Positions 9,781 through 19,685 of a stretch of DNA of 64,000 nucleotides are shown piece after piece. Each line of letters starts with the position of its first letter. The stretch's first letter is position 1. Position numbers and translations under genes: made by a program. A model generated the notes under the pieces. It saw nothing but the letters and a program-made list of their open reading frames with translations, was not told the origin of the DNA and did not search any database. This DNA is from Acidovorax sp. (GTDB taxonomy: Bacteria > Pseudomonadota > Gammaproteobacteria > Burkholderiales > Burkholderiaceae_C), in contig NZ_JADHVT010000004.1 in assembly GCF_016783915.1 (NCBI RefSeq), positions 1-64,000 on the forward strand, given 5' to 3'.

Positions 9781-11760
9781 TCACGCGGGTTTGATGCTGC
9801 CCGGCACGATTCTCGCGCCGTAGTCACGCATCAGCGATTGCACGAAGGGGTCGTTGTGCACGATTTCTTCCGCGCGGCGTTGGCGCTCGGCGGCGGCGGC
9901 GGCGTTGCGACGGGCAGGGCTGTCGATGACCACGCCCACTTCCACGCTGATCTGGGTCGCATGGCCCGCAGCTTCAAGGGCCGCACGCAGGCGCTCGCGC
10001 GCCGTGGGCTGGTTGAGCGATTCGCGCTCGACGCGCAACAGCCAGTGACCGCCGTCGCGCGCCACCAGCTGCGACTGCAGGGCCAGTTCGCGCACCAGCG
10101 CCGTGATAGCCTCTGCTGCCACCAGTTGCTGCACCGTGGCATGCCAGACGTCCCCCTCTTCGGTGGGGGTGTAGCGGGCAGATACCGGGGTCGGGGCAGA
10201 CAGTGGAAGCGGCTGCAACCGCTCGCCGGGCTCGGGGGACTCACGCACCGGGATTGCTACATATTCAGGAGCATTGTGTGCTTTGAATGATTGCGCTACA
10301 CCGGGATTTTGCTCAAACCTCTCGGTGGTGCGTACCGGCAACGCCGTGGCAGCGGGCGCAGCCGCAGTGGTCACAGTACCGGGCTCGTCAGAACCTGGCC
10401 ATGGGGGTGGCTCAGTCTCGTTGAACGACTCTGATGGATGGTCTCCGGCGCCAGAAGATGCGGTGCCTGCAGCCACTGCTGGAACTGGGGCCGTGACTGC
10501 AGGCGCTGGGGCCGCAGACGGAACTTGCGGGGCAGAAACTACCGCAGCCGCTACACGCCCGGGCACTGCCGAAGCACCTGCAGAGATGGTGCCTGAAGTG
10601 GGCGTTTCAGCCCGCGTCAGAGTTTTTTTTTCAGCCGGTCCGCCAACCCCACCCTGGGGCTTAAAGGCCAGCAGGCGCAGCAGCACCATGGTCAGAGCCG
10701 CATACTCATCCGGCGCCAGGCCCAATTCGCCGCGCCCGTGCAGGCACAGACTGTAGAGCAACTGCGTTTCATCGGCGGGCATCAGTGCAGACAGGCGGGC
10801 TGTCTCGGCTGCCTCGGGGTCATCGGCATCCACGGCCCCCGCCATCTGCGGCACGGCCTGGAACACGGCCATGCGCTGCAGCACGGCACTCATCTCTTCG
10901 AGCGTGGAGGCGGCAGACAGCCCGTTCATGCGCAGCGTGTCCGAGGTCTCCACCACGGTCTTCCCGTCACCCAGGGCGAGCGCTTCGATGAGCCGGAACA
11001 CGTAGGAGCGGTCCACCGCACCCAGCATCTGGCGCACACCGGCTTCCTGCAGCTGACCGCTGCCAAACGCAATGGCCTGGTCGGTGAGCGAGAGCGCATC
11101 GCGCATGGAGCCCCGCGCAGCGCGCGACAGCAAACGCAGCGCCTGCGGCTCGGCAGGCACGTTCTCATTGGCCAGTACGCGGGTCAGGTGTTCCAGCACC
11201 GTTTCGGGGGCCATGGGACGCAAGTTGAACTGAAGACAGCGGCTCAGCACCGTGACCGGCACCTTCTGCGGGTCGGTCGTGGCCAGTACAAACTTGAGGT
11301 ATTCGGGCGGTTCTTCCAGCGTCTTGAGCATGGCGTTGAACGCCGTGTTGGTCAGCATGTGCACTTCGTCGATCATGAAGACCTTGAAGCGCCCCTGCAC
11401 CGGCTTGTAGACCGCCTGCTCCAGCAGGCTCTGCACTTCGTCCACGCCCCGGTTGGAGGCCGCGTCCAGCTCGGTGTAGTCCACAAAGCGGCCGCTGTCG
11501 ATGTCAGTGCAGGCCTGGCACACGCCGCAGGGCGTAGCTGTGATGCCGCCATTGCCGTCCGCACCCTGGCAGTTGAGCGACTTGGCCAGGATGCGCGACA
11601 CCGTGGTCTTGCCCACGCCGCGCGTACCGGTAAAAAGGTAGGCGTGGTGCAGGCGCTGCTGGGTCAGCGCATTCGACAAGGCCTGGACCACGTGTTCCTG
11701 CCCCACCATCTCGGTGAAATTGCGGGGACGGTACTTGCGGGCGAGCACGAGGTAGGACAT
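9781..11760 (-). CDS. dnaX: DNA polymerase III subunits tau/gamma
   Basis: MSYLVLARKYRPRNFTEMVGQEHVVQALSNAL...GTRGVGKTT; contains A9 tract at 10623-10631. Confidence 0.96.
   Translation of the reverse strand: MSYLVLARKYRPRNFTEMVGQEHVVQALSNALTQQRLHHAYLFTGTRGVGKTTVSRILAKSLNCQGADGNGGITATPCGVCQACTDIDSGRFVDYTELDAASNRGVDEVQSLLEQAVYKPVQGRFKVFMIDEVHMLTNTAFNAMLKTLEEPPEYLKFVLATTDPQKVPVTVLSRCLQFNLRPMAPETVLEHLTRVLANENVPAEPQALRLLSRAARGSMRDALSLTDQAIAFGSGQLQEAGVRQMLGAVDRSYVFRLIEALALGDGKTVVETSDTLRMNGLSAASTLEEMSAVLQRMAVFQAVPQMAGAVDADDPEAAETARLSALMPADETQLLYSLCLHGRGELGLAPDEYAALTMVLLRLLAFKPQGGVGGPAEKKTLTRAETPTSGTISAGASAVPGRVAAAVVSAPQVPSAAPAPAVTAPVPAVAAGTASSGAGDHPSESFNETEPPPWPGSDEPGTVTTAAAPAATALPVRTTERFEQNPGVAQSFKAHNAPEYVAIPVRESPEPGERLQPLPLSAPTPVSARYTPTEEGDVWHATVQQLVAAEAITALVRELALQSQLVARDGGHWLLRVERESLNQPTARERLRAALEAAGHATQISVEVGVVIDSPARRNAAAAAERQRRAEEIVHNDPFVQSLMRDYGARIVPGSIKPA
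10255..10297 (-). repeat. 43-bp two-hairpin repeat, copy in dnaX
   Basis: AGCGCAATCATTCAAAGCACACAATGCTCCTGAATATGTAGCA (minus strand). Confidence 0.6.
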
Positions 11761-11860
11761 GCGGTCGATTCTACGGGCTGGGCCATGCGCCCCTGGCGCC
11801 GCCAGGGCAAACAAAACAGCCACTGAAAAATCAGGGCCTTCATCCGACGTACAATCGGCG

Positions 11861-11971
11861 GTGACGGGCCTCCTCGCATGGTGAAGCGGCCAACCGGGTC
11901 AGGTGGGGAACCAAGCAGCCCTAACTGTGGAGTCAGTGCCGGGGGTAAGGCTCGTCAACTTCTTCTTTTTT
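11861..11971 (+). ncRNA. ffs: Small bacterial signal recognition particle RNA (4.5S RNA)
   Basis: GACGGGCCTCCTCGC...GGTCAGGTGGGGAACCAAGCAGCC...AGTCAGTGCCGGGGGTAAGGCTCGTC: conserved SRP apical GGTCAGG/AAGCAGCC; 5' GACGGGCC pairs with 3' GGCTCGTC; TACAAT -10 at 11850; T-rich 3' end. Confidence 0.93.
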
Positions 11972-12034
11972 GCGCAGTCGCGCAAAAACTCTCCCCTCTA
12001 GAATTCCGTAGCGCGCCGGGCGCCTCACGCCCAC

Positions 12035-13411
12035 TCAAGCCCCTGCGGATTGCCCCAGCCAGCGCAGCGCCCCCTCCCCCGCTATACGGCCGCTGGCCAT
12101 GCTGGCGGTCAGCAGATAGCCCCCGGTGGGTGCCTCCCAATCCAGCATTTCGCCCGCGCAGAACACGCCTGGCAAGGCTGTGGCCATGAGGTGCACGTCC
12201 AGTGCCTCAAAAGCCACGCCACCCGCCGTGCTGATGGCTTCGTCCAGCGGCCGCGCGGCCACCACGGTGATGGGCAATGCCTTGATCGCATGGGCCAGTG
12301 CCACAGGGTCGTTCATGCCGTCCTTGCCCAGGTGCTCGTACAGGATGCCGGCCTTGATGCCGTCCAGGCCCAGGCGGCTCTTGAGGTGGCTGGAAAGCGA
12401 CCGGGAGCCGCGAGGGTGGCGCACCTCCACCAGAACGCGCTCAGGCGCATGGTCAGGTAACAGGTCGAGGTGGAAGGTGGCATGGCCGTGGGCTTGCACT
12501 TCGTCGCGCAACAGATGCGACGCGGCGTAAACAAGGCTGCCTTCGACTCCCGTGGCCGTGACCACAAACTCGCCCCGACGGCTGAAGCTGTGGCCCTGGC
12601 TGTCGGTGAAGTTGAGCACCACTGTCTTGAAAGGCTGGCCCACAAAACGCTCGGCAAAATGCGGCGTCCAGCCCACGGTCGGTGCAGGCGTGCGTCCCAA
12701 CAACTCCTGCAAAAAGGCGCGTCGCGTTTCGCCCGCTGGTGCGTCGGCACGCAGCACGTCAAAACCGCAGTTGGACGGGCGCAGCGGGGCCACGGCCACG
12801 CCCCGCTGCGCCAGCAGAGGCACCCATGCACCATCAGACCCCAGGCGCGCCCAACTGCCGCCGCCCAGCGCCAGCACAACGGCCTTGGCCGCCACCCGCA
12901 CCTCGCCAGCCGGTGCAGCCAAGAGCAGAGCGCCATCCTCGGCCCAACCCAGCCAGCGGTGGCGCATGTGGAACAGCACGCCCTGCCCGCGCAAGCGCTG
13001 CAGCCAGGCGCGCAGCAGCGGCGCGGCCTTCATGTCGGCAGGAAACACACGGCCCGAAGTGCCCACAAAGGTCTCCACCCCCAGCCCCTGCGCCCAAGCG
13101 CGCAGCTCGGGGCCGCCAAAAGCCTGAATCAGAGGCTCAATCTGTGATTCGCGCCCGGCATAGCGACTTACAAAAGGCGCATGCGGCTCGGAATGCGTGA
13201 GGTTGAGCCCGCCCTTGCCCGCGAGCAGAAACTTGCGCCCCACCGAAGGCATGGCGTCAAACAGGTGCACGGCCACCCCCGCCTGGGCCAACACCTCTGC
13301 GGCCATCAGGCCGGCGGGGCCACCGCCGATGATGGCCACGTCGCACTGCAAAGCCTCCGCAGACGAGGCGGATGCGGGGCGGGTATCGGAAGGAGGAAGG
13401 GTGTGGGACAC
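12035..13411 (-). CDS. NAD(P)/FAD-dependent oxidoreductase (HI0933/BaiN-like flavoprotein)
   Basis: CDVAIIGGGPAGLMAAEVLAQAGVAVHLFDAMPSVGRKFLLAGKGGLNLTHSE. Confidence 0.9.
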   Translation of the reverse strand: MSHTLPPSDTRPASASSAEALQCDVAIIGGGPAGLMAAEVLAQAGVAVHLFDAMPSVGRKFLLAGKGGLNLTHSEPHAPFVSRYAGRESQIEPLIQAFGGPELRAWAQGLGVETFVGTSGRVFPADMKAAPLLRAWLQRLRGQGVLFHMRHRWLGWAEDGALLLAAPAGEVRVAAKAVVLALGGGSWARLGSDGAWVPLLAQRGVAVAPLRPSNCGFDVLRADAPAGETRRAFLQELLGRTPAPTVGWTPHFAERFVGQPFKTVVLNFTDSQGHSFSRRGEFVVTATGVEGSLVYAASHLLRDEVQAHGHATFHLDLLPDHAPERVLVEVRHPRGSRSLSSHLKSRLGLDGIKAGILYEHLGKDGMNDPVALAHAIKALPITVVAARPLDEAISTAGGVAFEALDVHLMATALPGVFCAGEMLDWEAPTGGYLLTASMASGRIAGEGALRWLGQSAGA

Positions 13412-13465
13412 AGGAGGGCCTTGCTAAATAAGGGGCGTTGCGCTGCGGGGGGCCGGAGCAGCCGT

Positions 13466-16400
13466 TCAGAACAGAGAACCCTGCGGAGAATCCGCAGGCC
13501 CCGGCGGGGCGGGTGGGCGCACGGGCTTTGCTGGAGCGACCGGCGCAACGGGGGCGAGAGTATGCCCCACCGCAGGCGCGTGGGCCGCCGATGCCCCTGC
13601 TGCGCCCGGCGCATCGCCCACGATCACCAACCGCCCATCGCCCGTAAGGAACGCGGCGTACACCGCCTCGCCCGGCATCAGTGCCTGGACAGCTTCGCGG
13701 TAGCGCTGCAACTGGGCCACCAGCGCCTGCTGGCGCTGGGGTTGTGTGGCACTTTTGTAGTCCAGCACCCACCAGCCCGCCGCTGCGTCGTTGGAATGGG
13801 CCGCGCGGCGCAACACCAGCCGGTCGATGCGCAGGCTCTGGCCCTGGTAGTGCAACGGCGCTTCATTGATGGCGGTCTGCACCAGCGCAAGGTCCCACGC
13901 CCAGGCACCCTCGCCCGCCAGAATGGCCTGCGCCATGCGGGCGGCCAACTGTGCGGCAGGGGGGGCGATGTCGTGGTCCAGGGCCAGGCGGGCAATGCGC
14001 GCGGTGGGCCAACCCTGGACGCGCAAGTCGGCCAACGGGGCACCGGCTACACCTGCCTGCTCCAGCAGCTGGTGCATGGCATCGCCCTGGCGCGACAGGG
14101 GGGTGGATTCTCCGTCGCCAGGCATGGCCACGGGGGCGTCGCCTTGCGGTCCCGCAACGGGGGGGACGCGCGCGCTTTGCAGCGCCTCGGGCAGCGCAGG
14201 CAGGCTGGGAATGGTGAAGGTCTGCGCAGGCGCTGCAGCCCCCACCTCCCGCGCTATCGGGGCCAAGGCTTGCGTGTCTACCTCGGTCACCAACGGTGCC
14301 AAGCGGCTCCACCAGCTACCAGGGGCCGAGTTGCCAGGCTGCACCGAGGACAGCACCAGGCAATGCTTGGCACGCGTCATTGCCACGTAAAGCATGTTCA
14401 GCTCCTCGCGGCTGCGGGCCTGCTGCTCGGCGGCGAGGGCATCCACCGCGCTGGGTGGCGGGTTCGATTCGCTGGCCAAAAAGACGAAGGCCGACGGCAC
14501 GGCCTGCTCGCCAGGCCAGTCCACCAGCACGCCCATGGTCTCGGCCTTTTGCGGACGGGTGTCGGTGTCGAGCAGCAGCACACAGTCGGCCTCCAGCCCC
14601 TTGGCGCCGTGCACGGTGAGCAGGCGGATGGCCTGCGCATCAGCCCGGCCGGGTGCGCGCACACCGCCCTTCTTCATGGCCCGCACAAAGGCATAGGGCG
14701 TGAGATAGCGACCACCGTCATGCTGCAGCGATGCCGCCAGCAGCGCGCGCAGATTGGCCTGCACCGACTGGCGCTGGGTCACGGGTGCTGCGGCAGCAAA
14801 GCGGGCCAGCACGTCACCGTGTTCATAAATAGCGTGCAGCGCGTCGTGCGGCGGCAAACTGCCCACCCACGCCTGGTACTGAATCAAAACAGCTCCAAGC
14901 GCTTTATATTCATGCGCAAGCAGCTCACTTTTCAATAGCAAATCAAACCAGCTACTGCCTGCATGTTCCGGCTGACGGCGCAAGACAGCCAGGGCCACCA
15001 GGGCGTCGTCGCGCAGTCCAAACAGGGGCGACTTGAGCGCGCGCGCCAGCGACAGGTCGTGCGTCGGCGAGACCAGTGCATCGAGCAGCGCCACCATGTC
15101 CTGCACCTCAGGCGCGTCGAAGAGGTCGGCCTTTTCGGGCTGCACGCAAGGCAGGTGCAGGGCGCGCAGGGCCTCTTGCATGCTGGCCAGGCGGTCGCGC
15201 TTGCGGGCCAGCACCAGCACCTCTTTGGGCGGCGTGCCACTGGCGATCTGCGCGGCCACCCAGGCGGCGGCCTGGGTGCATTCGCGCATGCGCTGGGTCT
15301 CTTCGGCTTCGTGGCGGGGTTCGGTCAGGCTGTCGCGCCAGGCCAGGGGGTCTCGCGCTGTACTGCCTCCATCGCCCGCATCGTCGTCATCGGTGATGGC
15401 GGGCAGACGCAGCAGCTGGCCGGGGTGTTTGGATTCGGTGGTGTGGTCGCGGAATCCGCTGGTTTCGTGCTGCGCCTGAGCCTGGCCCATGACGGCGTTG
15501 ACGGCGCCGATCACGCCCTGCGCATTGCGGCGTGTGTGGTCGCAACTCAAAAGGTCGCCGCCCAGCCCATCTCGCACAAAGGCCTGTGCGGCGATGAACA
15601 CCTGCGGCTCGGCGCGACGAAAGCGGTAGATGCTCTGCTTGGGGTCGCCCACGATGAACACGCTGGGCGCGGCCGATCCGCCTCCTGATCCGGCATAGCC
15701 CGACAGCCATGCGTGCAGCGCCTGCCACTGCAGCGGGTTGGTGTCCTGAAACTCATCGACCAGCAGGTGGCGGATGCGTGCATCCAGCCGCTCCTGCACC
15801 CAGCCTGAGAGCACCGGGTCAGCCAGCATGACCAGAGCCGTGCGCTCCACATCGTTCATGTCCACCCAGCCGTGCTGCTGCTTGACCGCTACAAACTGCG
15901 CGATCAGGCAGCGCGCCAGCCGGGCCATGCGCTGCTGGTGTAACCAGGCCTCGTGCTGGCGGCGCGCGGTGAGCAGGCGCTGCAGCTCGGGCTCGGCCTC
16001 TTGAGCGGCGGGGAACTTCTCCAGGTTCTTGGACAGGCGGTCTTCCTTGGCGACGAACATCGCACGGCGCAATTGGTCCAGGCGCTGGTTCAGGTCAGTG
16101 CAGCCCAGCGCGTCGATGATGGCGTCGGCCGCCTTTTGCGGGGTCTTGTTCGCCTCGCCCCCCAGGGCGCTGGCACGGCTGCGCCAACGTTGAAGGGAGG
16201 CCTCGGTCTGCAAGGCCTCGGCAGGTTCTGCATACGCAGCCAGTTCGGGGTACGCCTGCTGGAACGGCGGCACGGACGCATCGACCACGCCAGCCTCGTC
16301 GGCCAGGTCAAACTCCACACGCTTGGCCAGCGCCGCTGCCAGGGCCTTGTGCGTTTGCGAGCGGCCATGGCGGGCCACCACGGCTTCGTAGTCAGCACGC

Positions 16401-16972
16401 AGACTGGCGCTGTCGGCCACGGTCTGCAAGAACGGCGGCCACACCTCGCGCACCGCCTCGGCGTCGTCTTCGAGTAGCTCGAAGTGCGCGGGCAAGCCTT
16501 GCTGTTGCAGCAGCGCCAGCGGGGCCGTGCCCAGCAGCGCGGCAAACCAGCTGTGGAAGGTACGGATCTGCACTGGGCGACCTGCCCCAAGCAGTTGGCG
16601 ATATAGATTTTGTAGCGCCTCGCGCTTTTCCAGAGCGCCCTGGGGGCTGATTCCTCTTGCAATCAGCTCTGCCGTCAGCGCCTCCAACGGTTTGTGGCTG
16701 AACTCCTCCAACCACTCCTGCAAGCGCTGGCGCATTTCGCCTGCGGCTTTTTTGGTGAAGGTGATGGCCAGGATCTCGTGTGGCGCACAGCCATCGAGCA
16801 GCGCACGCAGCATGCGCGAGACCAGCATCCAGGTCTTGCCCGCACCCGCGCAGGCCTCCACCGCCACGCTGCGTGCGGGGTCGCAGGCGATGGCGTAGAA
16901 GGCCTCGCGCGATACGGGACGGCCGTTGTGTTCGTAGGCGGCCTGGGTGGGTTGTGGAATGCTGACGGTCAT
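13466..16972 (-). CDS. AddA-like UvrD-family helicase/nuclease
   Basis: EACAGAGKTWMLVSRMLRALLDG Walker A; LLVDEFQDTNPLQW; C-terminal nuclease VLDYKSAT...QLQRY; 1168 aa. Confidence 0.9.
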   Translation of the reverse strand: MTVSIPQPTQAAYEHNGRPVSREAFYAIACDPARSVAVEACAGAGKTWMLVSRMLRALLDGCAPHEILAITFTKKAAGEMRQRLQEWLEEFSHKPLEALTAELIARGISPQGALEKREALQNLYRQLLGAGRPVQIRTFHSWFAALLGTAPLALLQQQGLPAHFELLEDDAEAVREVWPPFLQTVADSASLRADYEAVVARHGRSQTHKALAAALAKRVEFDLADEAGVVDASVPPFQQAYPELAAYAEPAEALQTEASLQRWRSRASALGGEANKTPQKAADAIIDALGCTDLNQRLDQLRRAMFVAKEDRLSKNLEKFPAAQEAEPELQRLLTARRQHEAWLHQQRMARLARCLIAQFVAVKQQHGWVDMNDVERTALVMLADPVLSGWVQERLDARIRHLLVDEFQDTNPLQWQALHAWLSGYAGSGGGSAAPSVFIVGDPKQSIYRFRRAEPQVFIAAQAFVRDGLGGDLLSCDHTRRNAQGVIGAVNAVMGQAQAQHETSGFRDHTTESKHPGQLLRLPAITDDDDAGDGGSTARDPLAWRDSLTEPRHEAEETQRMRECTQAAAWVAAQIASGTPPKEVLVLARKRDRLASMQEALRALHLPCVQPEKADLFDAPEVQDMVALLDALVSPTHDLSLARALKSPLFGLRDDALVALAVLRRQPEHAGSSWFDLLLKSELLAHEYKALGAVLIQYQAWVGSLPPHDALHAIYEHGDVLARFAAAAPVTQRQSVQANLRALLAASLQHDGGRYLTPYAFVRAMKKGGVRAPGRADAQAIRLLTVHGAKGLEADCVLLLDTDTRPQKAETMGVLVDWPGEQAVPSAFVFLASESNPPPSAVDALAAEQQARSREELNMLYVAMTRAKHCLVLSSVQPGNSAPGSWWSRLAPLVTEVDTQALAPIAREVGAAAPAQTFTIPSLPALPEALQSARVPPVAGPQGDAPVAMPGDGESTPLSRQGDAMHQLLEQAGVAGAPLADLRVQGWPTARIARLALDHDIAPPAAQLAARMAQAILAGEGAWAWDLALVQTAINEAPLHYQGQSLRIDRLVLRRAAHSNDAAAGWWVLDYKSATQPQRQQALVAQLQRYREAVQALMPGEAVYAAFLTGDGRLVIVGDAPGAAGASAAHAPAVGHTLAPVAPVAPAKPVRPPAPPGPADSPQGSLF
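14898..14940 (+). repeat. 43-bp two-hairpin repeat, copy in addA-like gene
   Basis: AGCGCTTTATATTCATGCGCAAGCAGCTCACTTTTCAATAGCA. Confidence 0.7.
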
Positions 16973-19575
16973 GGCGTCTCTTGCGCGGGCAACGCCTGTT
17001 CAGCGTCGGCCCAGTAGTCTTTGCGGCACAGGCCGCGCACGGCGCAGAACTCGCACACCGATCCCTCGCCCAGCGCGGGCAGCGGCGCACCGGCGGCGAT
17101 GCGGGCCATGTCGTGCTGGATGCCTTCGATGAGCACATCGCGCAGGTGCACCACCTCGTCTTGTTCGTGCAACTGTGTCTCGCCGCGCTCGCCTACGTTG
17201 ACATAAGCCGCGCGCAGGGTGTCGTGGCTCAACAAGGCCGCGTAAAAAGCAAGTTGGGTGTCCTCCGCTCCAGCCTTGATGCGCTGGCGGGTCACGCTGT
17301 CGCTTTCGGTCTTGTAGTCAATCACCAGTACCGCAGGCTCGCCGGTGGACGAGACCCCATCGATGCGGTCGATGGTGCCGACCAGCTCCAGGTCGCCCAG
17401 CGGCTGGCGGGCCTTGACCTCGGCCTGGCGGAAGGTGGCGCCCTGTTGCTCATGCCCTGCCAGCCATTGCAGGTAGCCGTCGCGCAGTTGCGTCCAGCCT
17501 GCGGCAAAGGGCAGAAAGTCGCCGTCTTGCAGGCGCTGCTCGCGGGTGACGGCCTCGGCGGCGGCGTCCATGCGGGTGCGGCGCTCGTCCAGGCCATCGG
17601 CCGGTTCCGCCAGCAAGGCTTCATGAAAGTGCTGCAGTACCGCGTGCAGCCAGGTGCCAAAGTCGCGCTTGTCCACTTCGGCATCCAGTTCGTCGGCCTC
17701 GCGCAGGCCCAGCTGGCGCTGTGCAAAGAAGCGGTACGGACAATGGCGCAGATCGGAATACGCGGTAGATGACAGGTGCGTCACCGGCAGCGCCTGGCCA
17801 ACGGGCAAGGGGCGCTGCGTGGGGGTGGCGGCCACATCGCGCGCACCGCGCTCGTCGGCTCCTGGCATGGCGGTGCCATCCAGTTGCAGAGCCAGCACCA
17901 GCGCGCTGGCCAGAAGGGGCTCGCCGCCCTCGTCACCGGTGCGCCACAGCACATCCACTACCGGCGTGCGCAGGGCATGGGTCCAGGCGGCACGCTGGGC
18001 GGTCTCCAGCGACTGGCGCGTGGGCAGGCCCCAGGCCTCGCGCTGCGCTTGGGACCATTCGCCCACGGGCTCGGGGGCAGGTTGCAGGCGCTTTTCGTCA
18101 CAGCCCGGTAGCACGGCGGCGGCGAAAGGGCGGCCCAGCAGTTGCGGCATGGGCAACACCACCACAGGGGCTCCGGCCGCCTGCGCGGCCACGTAGCGCC
18201 CGGCCTCCAGCACGTCTTTGGCCCAACGGGTGAATTCGGCCAGTGTCATGCGGCGACCCACACTGTCGCCCCAGCCGTCCAGTTCTGACTGCTGGCCGTC
18301 TTGCAGGCGCAGGGCGCCCAGCACGCGCATGCCGGCCGGGTCGGCCTGCAGGCCTTGCCACTGGCCCGCTTGCTCCAGCACGGCGCGCAGGGTTGGCAGC
18401 CACTGCGCCAGCGGGCGCGAAGTGCGCAGGGATTCGCGCCAGGCCTCCACCGTGGCCACGGTGCGGGCAAGGTGGGGCTGTGCACTCAAATCCCGGGCGG
18501 CAGCGGCGCTCCAGTACTGCACCACGCCCTTGCGCAGCCATTGCTCCAGGCGGTTGACCTCGCCAGACATCAGCGCGGGGGTGTGTTTGACCCAGTCCAG
18601 CACCTCGTTGGAGGAGGCATTCCACGCTGCGGCCTGCAGTACAGCCATGACCCGTGAAGCGGCGCGCGTGGTGGACAGAATCCAGCCGCTTTCATCGCGA
18701 ACCAAGACGCCACTGCTGTCCAGGTGGGCCAGCACACGGCGGATCAGTGCACGGTCCGTGGCCGCCAGGGCCACGGGCACCCGCCCCTGCTCGACGTGGC
18801 GCAGCACACAGGCCGCAGCGCGATGGGCCTCGTCTTCGGCGTCCGTTGCGACGCGCAGGGCCCACTGCGGCGGCGAATCGGCATCGTCGACCGGTGCGGG
18901 CAGCGCAATGCACAAACCTTGCTCACCCCAATGCGCCTGCAGGGCACGGGTCAGCACGTCAGACTGAAACCCCTCCAGTACCACCAGCGCATCCACCGCC
19001 CCGCGAACGCCAGGCTCAAACAGCACGTCGGTCGCATAACGAGATGCGAGTGCCCATTCCAGTGCCAGGCGCGCCACCAGAGCCTCGTAATGCAGAGCGG
19101 AGCCTTCCTCGGCCGTGGCCAGCAGCTTGCGGGCCTCGTCACCCCAGGCAGCGCGCAGCGCCGGGGGCACGGCGGCAACCACCGGGGCCAATTGGGCTGC
19201 GGCCTCCTGCAGTGGCGTGGCCAGCATTTCGCGCTGCGCGCCCTGCCCCACACGATCGAGCAGCGTGCGGGCCGTGAGCGTGTCGCGCGCCATATCGCCC
19301 GCCAGATCGTCGCCCGTGGGCTCAAATGCTTGCAACTGGCGAGCCCAGTTGCGGGTGGTTTCAAAACGTGGTGCAAAGCCCTGCGGAAACTGCTGAGCCC
19401 AATGGCGCTGGGCCCAGGGCATGAGCTGGGCGTAGGGCACCAGCACCACCGTGCGCGCCAAATGGGCGCCATGGGCTTGGGCATGCGCAGCCACCTGGGC
19501 CAGTGCGCGTTGCCACAGGGCGGTGCTTGCGGCCGCAAATCCACTGGTTTGATCGCTTTTCGCTATGACTGTCAT
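16969..19575 (-). CDS. AddB-like PD-(D/E)XK nuclease
   Basis: LRHCPYRFFAQRQLGLREADE, VLVIDYKTESD, CEFCAVRGLCRKDYW (putative 4-Cys Fe-S set); 4-nt overlap with addA-like gene; ORF track extends start to 19626. Confidence 0.85.
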   Translation of the reverse strand: MTVIAKSDQTSGFAAASTALWQRALAQVAAHAQAHGAHLARTVVLVPYAQLMPWAQRHWAQQFPQGFAPRFETTRNWARQLQAFEPTGDDLAGDMARDTLTARTLLDRVGQGAQREMLATPLQEAAAQLAPVVAAVPPALRAAWGDEARKLLATAEEGSALHYEALVARLALEWALASRYATDVLFEPGVRGAVDALVVLEGFQSDVLTRALQAHWGEQGLCIALPAPVDDADSPPQWALRVATDAEDEAHRAAACVLRHVEQGRVPVALAATDRALIRRVLAHLDSSGVLVRDESGWILSTTRAASRVMAVLQAAAWNASSNEVLDWVKHTPALMSGEVNRLEQWLRKGVVQYWSAAAARDLSAQPHLARTVATVEAWRESLRTSRPLAQWLPTLRAVLEQAGQWQGLQADPAGMRVLGALRLQDGQQSELDGWGDSVGRRMTLAEFTRWAKDVLEAGRYVAAQAAGAPVVVLPMPQLLGRPFAAAVLPGCDEKRLQPAPEPVGEWSQAQREAWGLPTRQSLETAQRAAWTHALRTPVVDVLWRTGDEGGEPLLASALVLALQLDGTAMPGADERGARDVAATPTQRPLPVGQALPVTHLSSTAYSDLRHCPYRFFAQRQLGLREADELDAEVDKRDFGTWLHAVLQHFHEALLAEPADGLDERRTRMDAAAEAVTREQRLQDGDFLPFAAGWTQLRDGYLQWLAGHEQQGATFRQAEVKARQPLGDLELVGTIDRIDGVSSTGEPAVLVIDYKTESDSVTRQRIKAGAEDTQLAFYAALLSHDTLRAAYVNVGERGETQLHEQDEVVHLRDVLIEGIQHDMARIAAGAPLPALGEGSVCEFCAVRGLCRKDYWADAEQALPAQETP

Positions 19576-19579
19576 AGCG
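19561..19579. repeat. 19-bp perfect palindrome over the addB-like start codon
   Basis: CGCTATGAC-T-GTCATAGCG. Confidence 0.7.
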
Positions 19580-19685
19580 TCGCAAGACCCGGCCACACCG
19601 GTGAACGTGGGATTGGTTTCTGTCACAATGCCCAGACTTTAAACGTACACCGGTCGCAACCCGCCCAAAATCAAGGAATTCCGCC

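Noticed and set aside
13181-14938. 585-aa plus-strand ORF opposite the addA-like gene
   Set aside because: Same shadow-ORF pattern; Arg/His/Gln/Gly-rich with no family motif.
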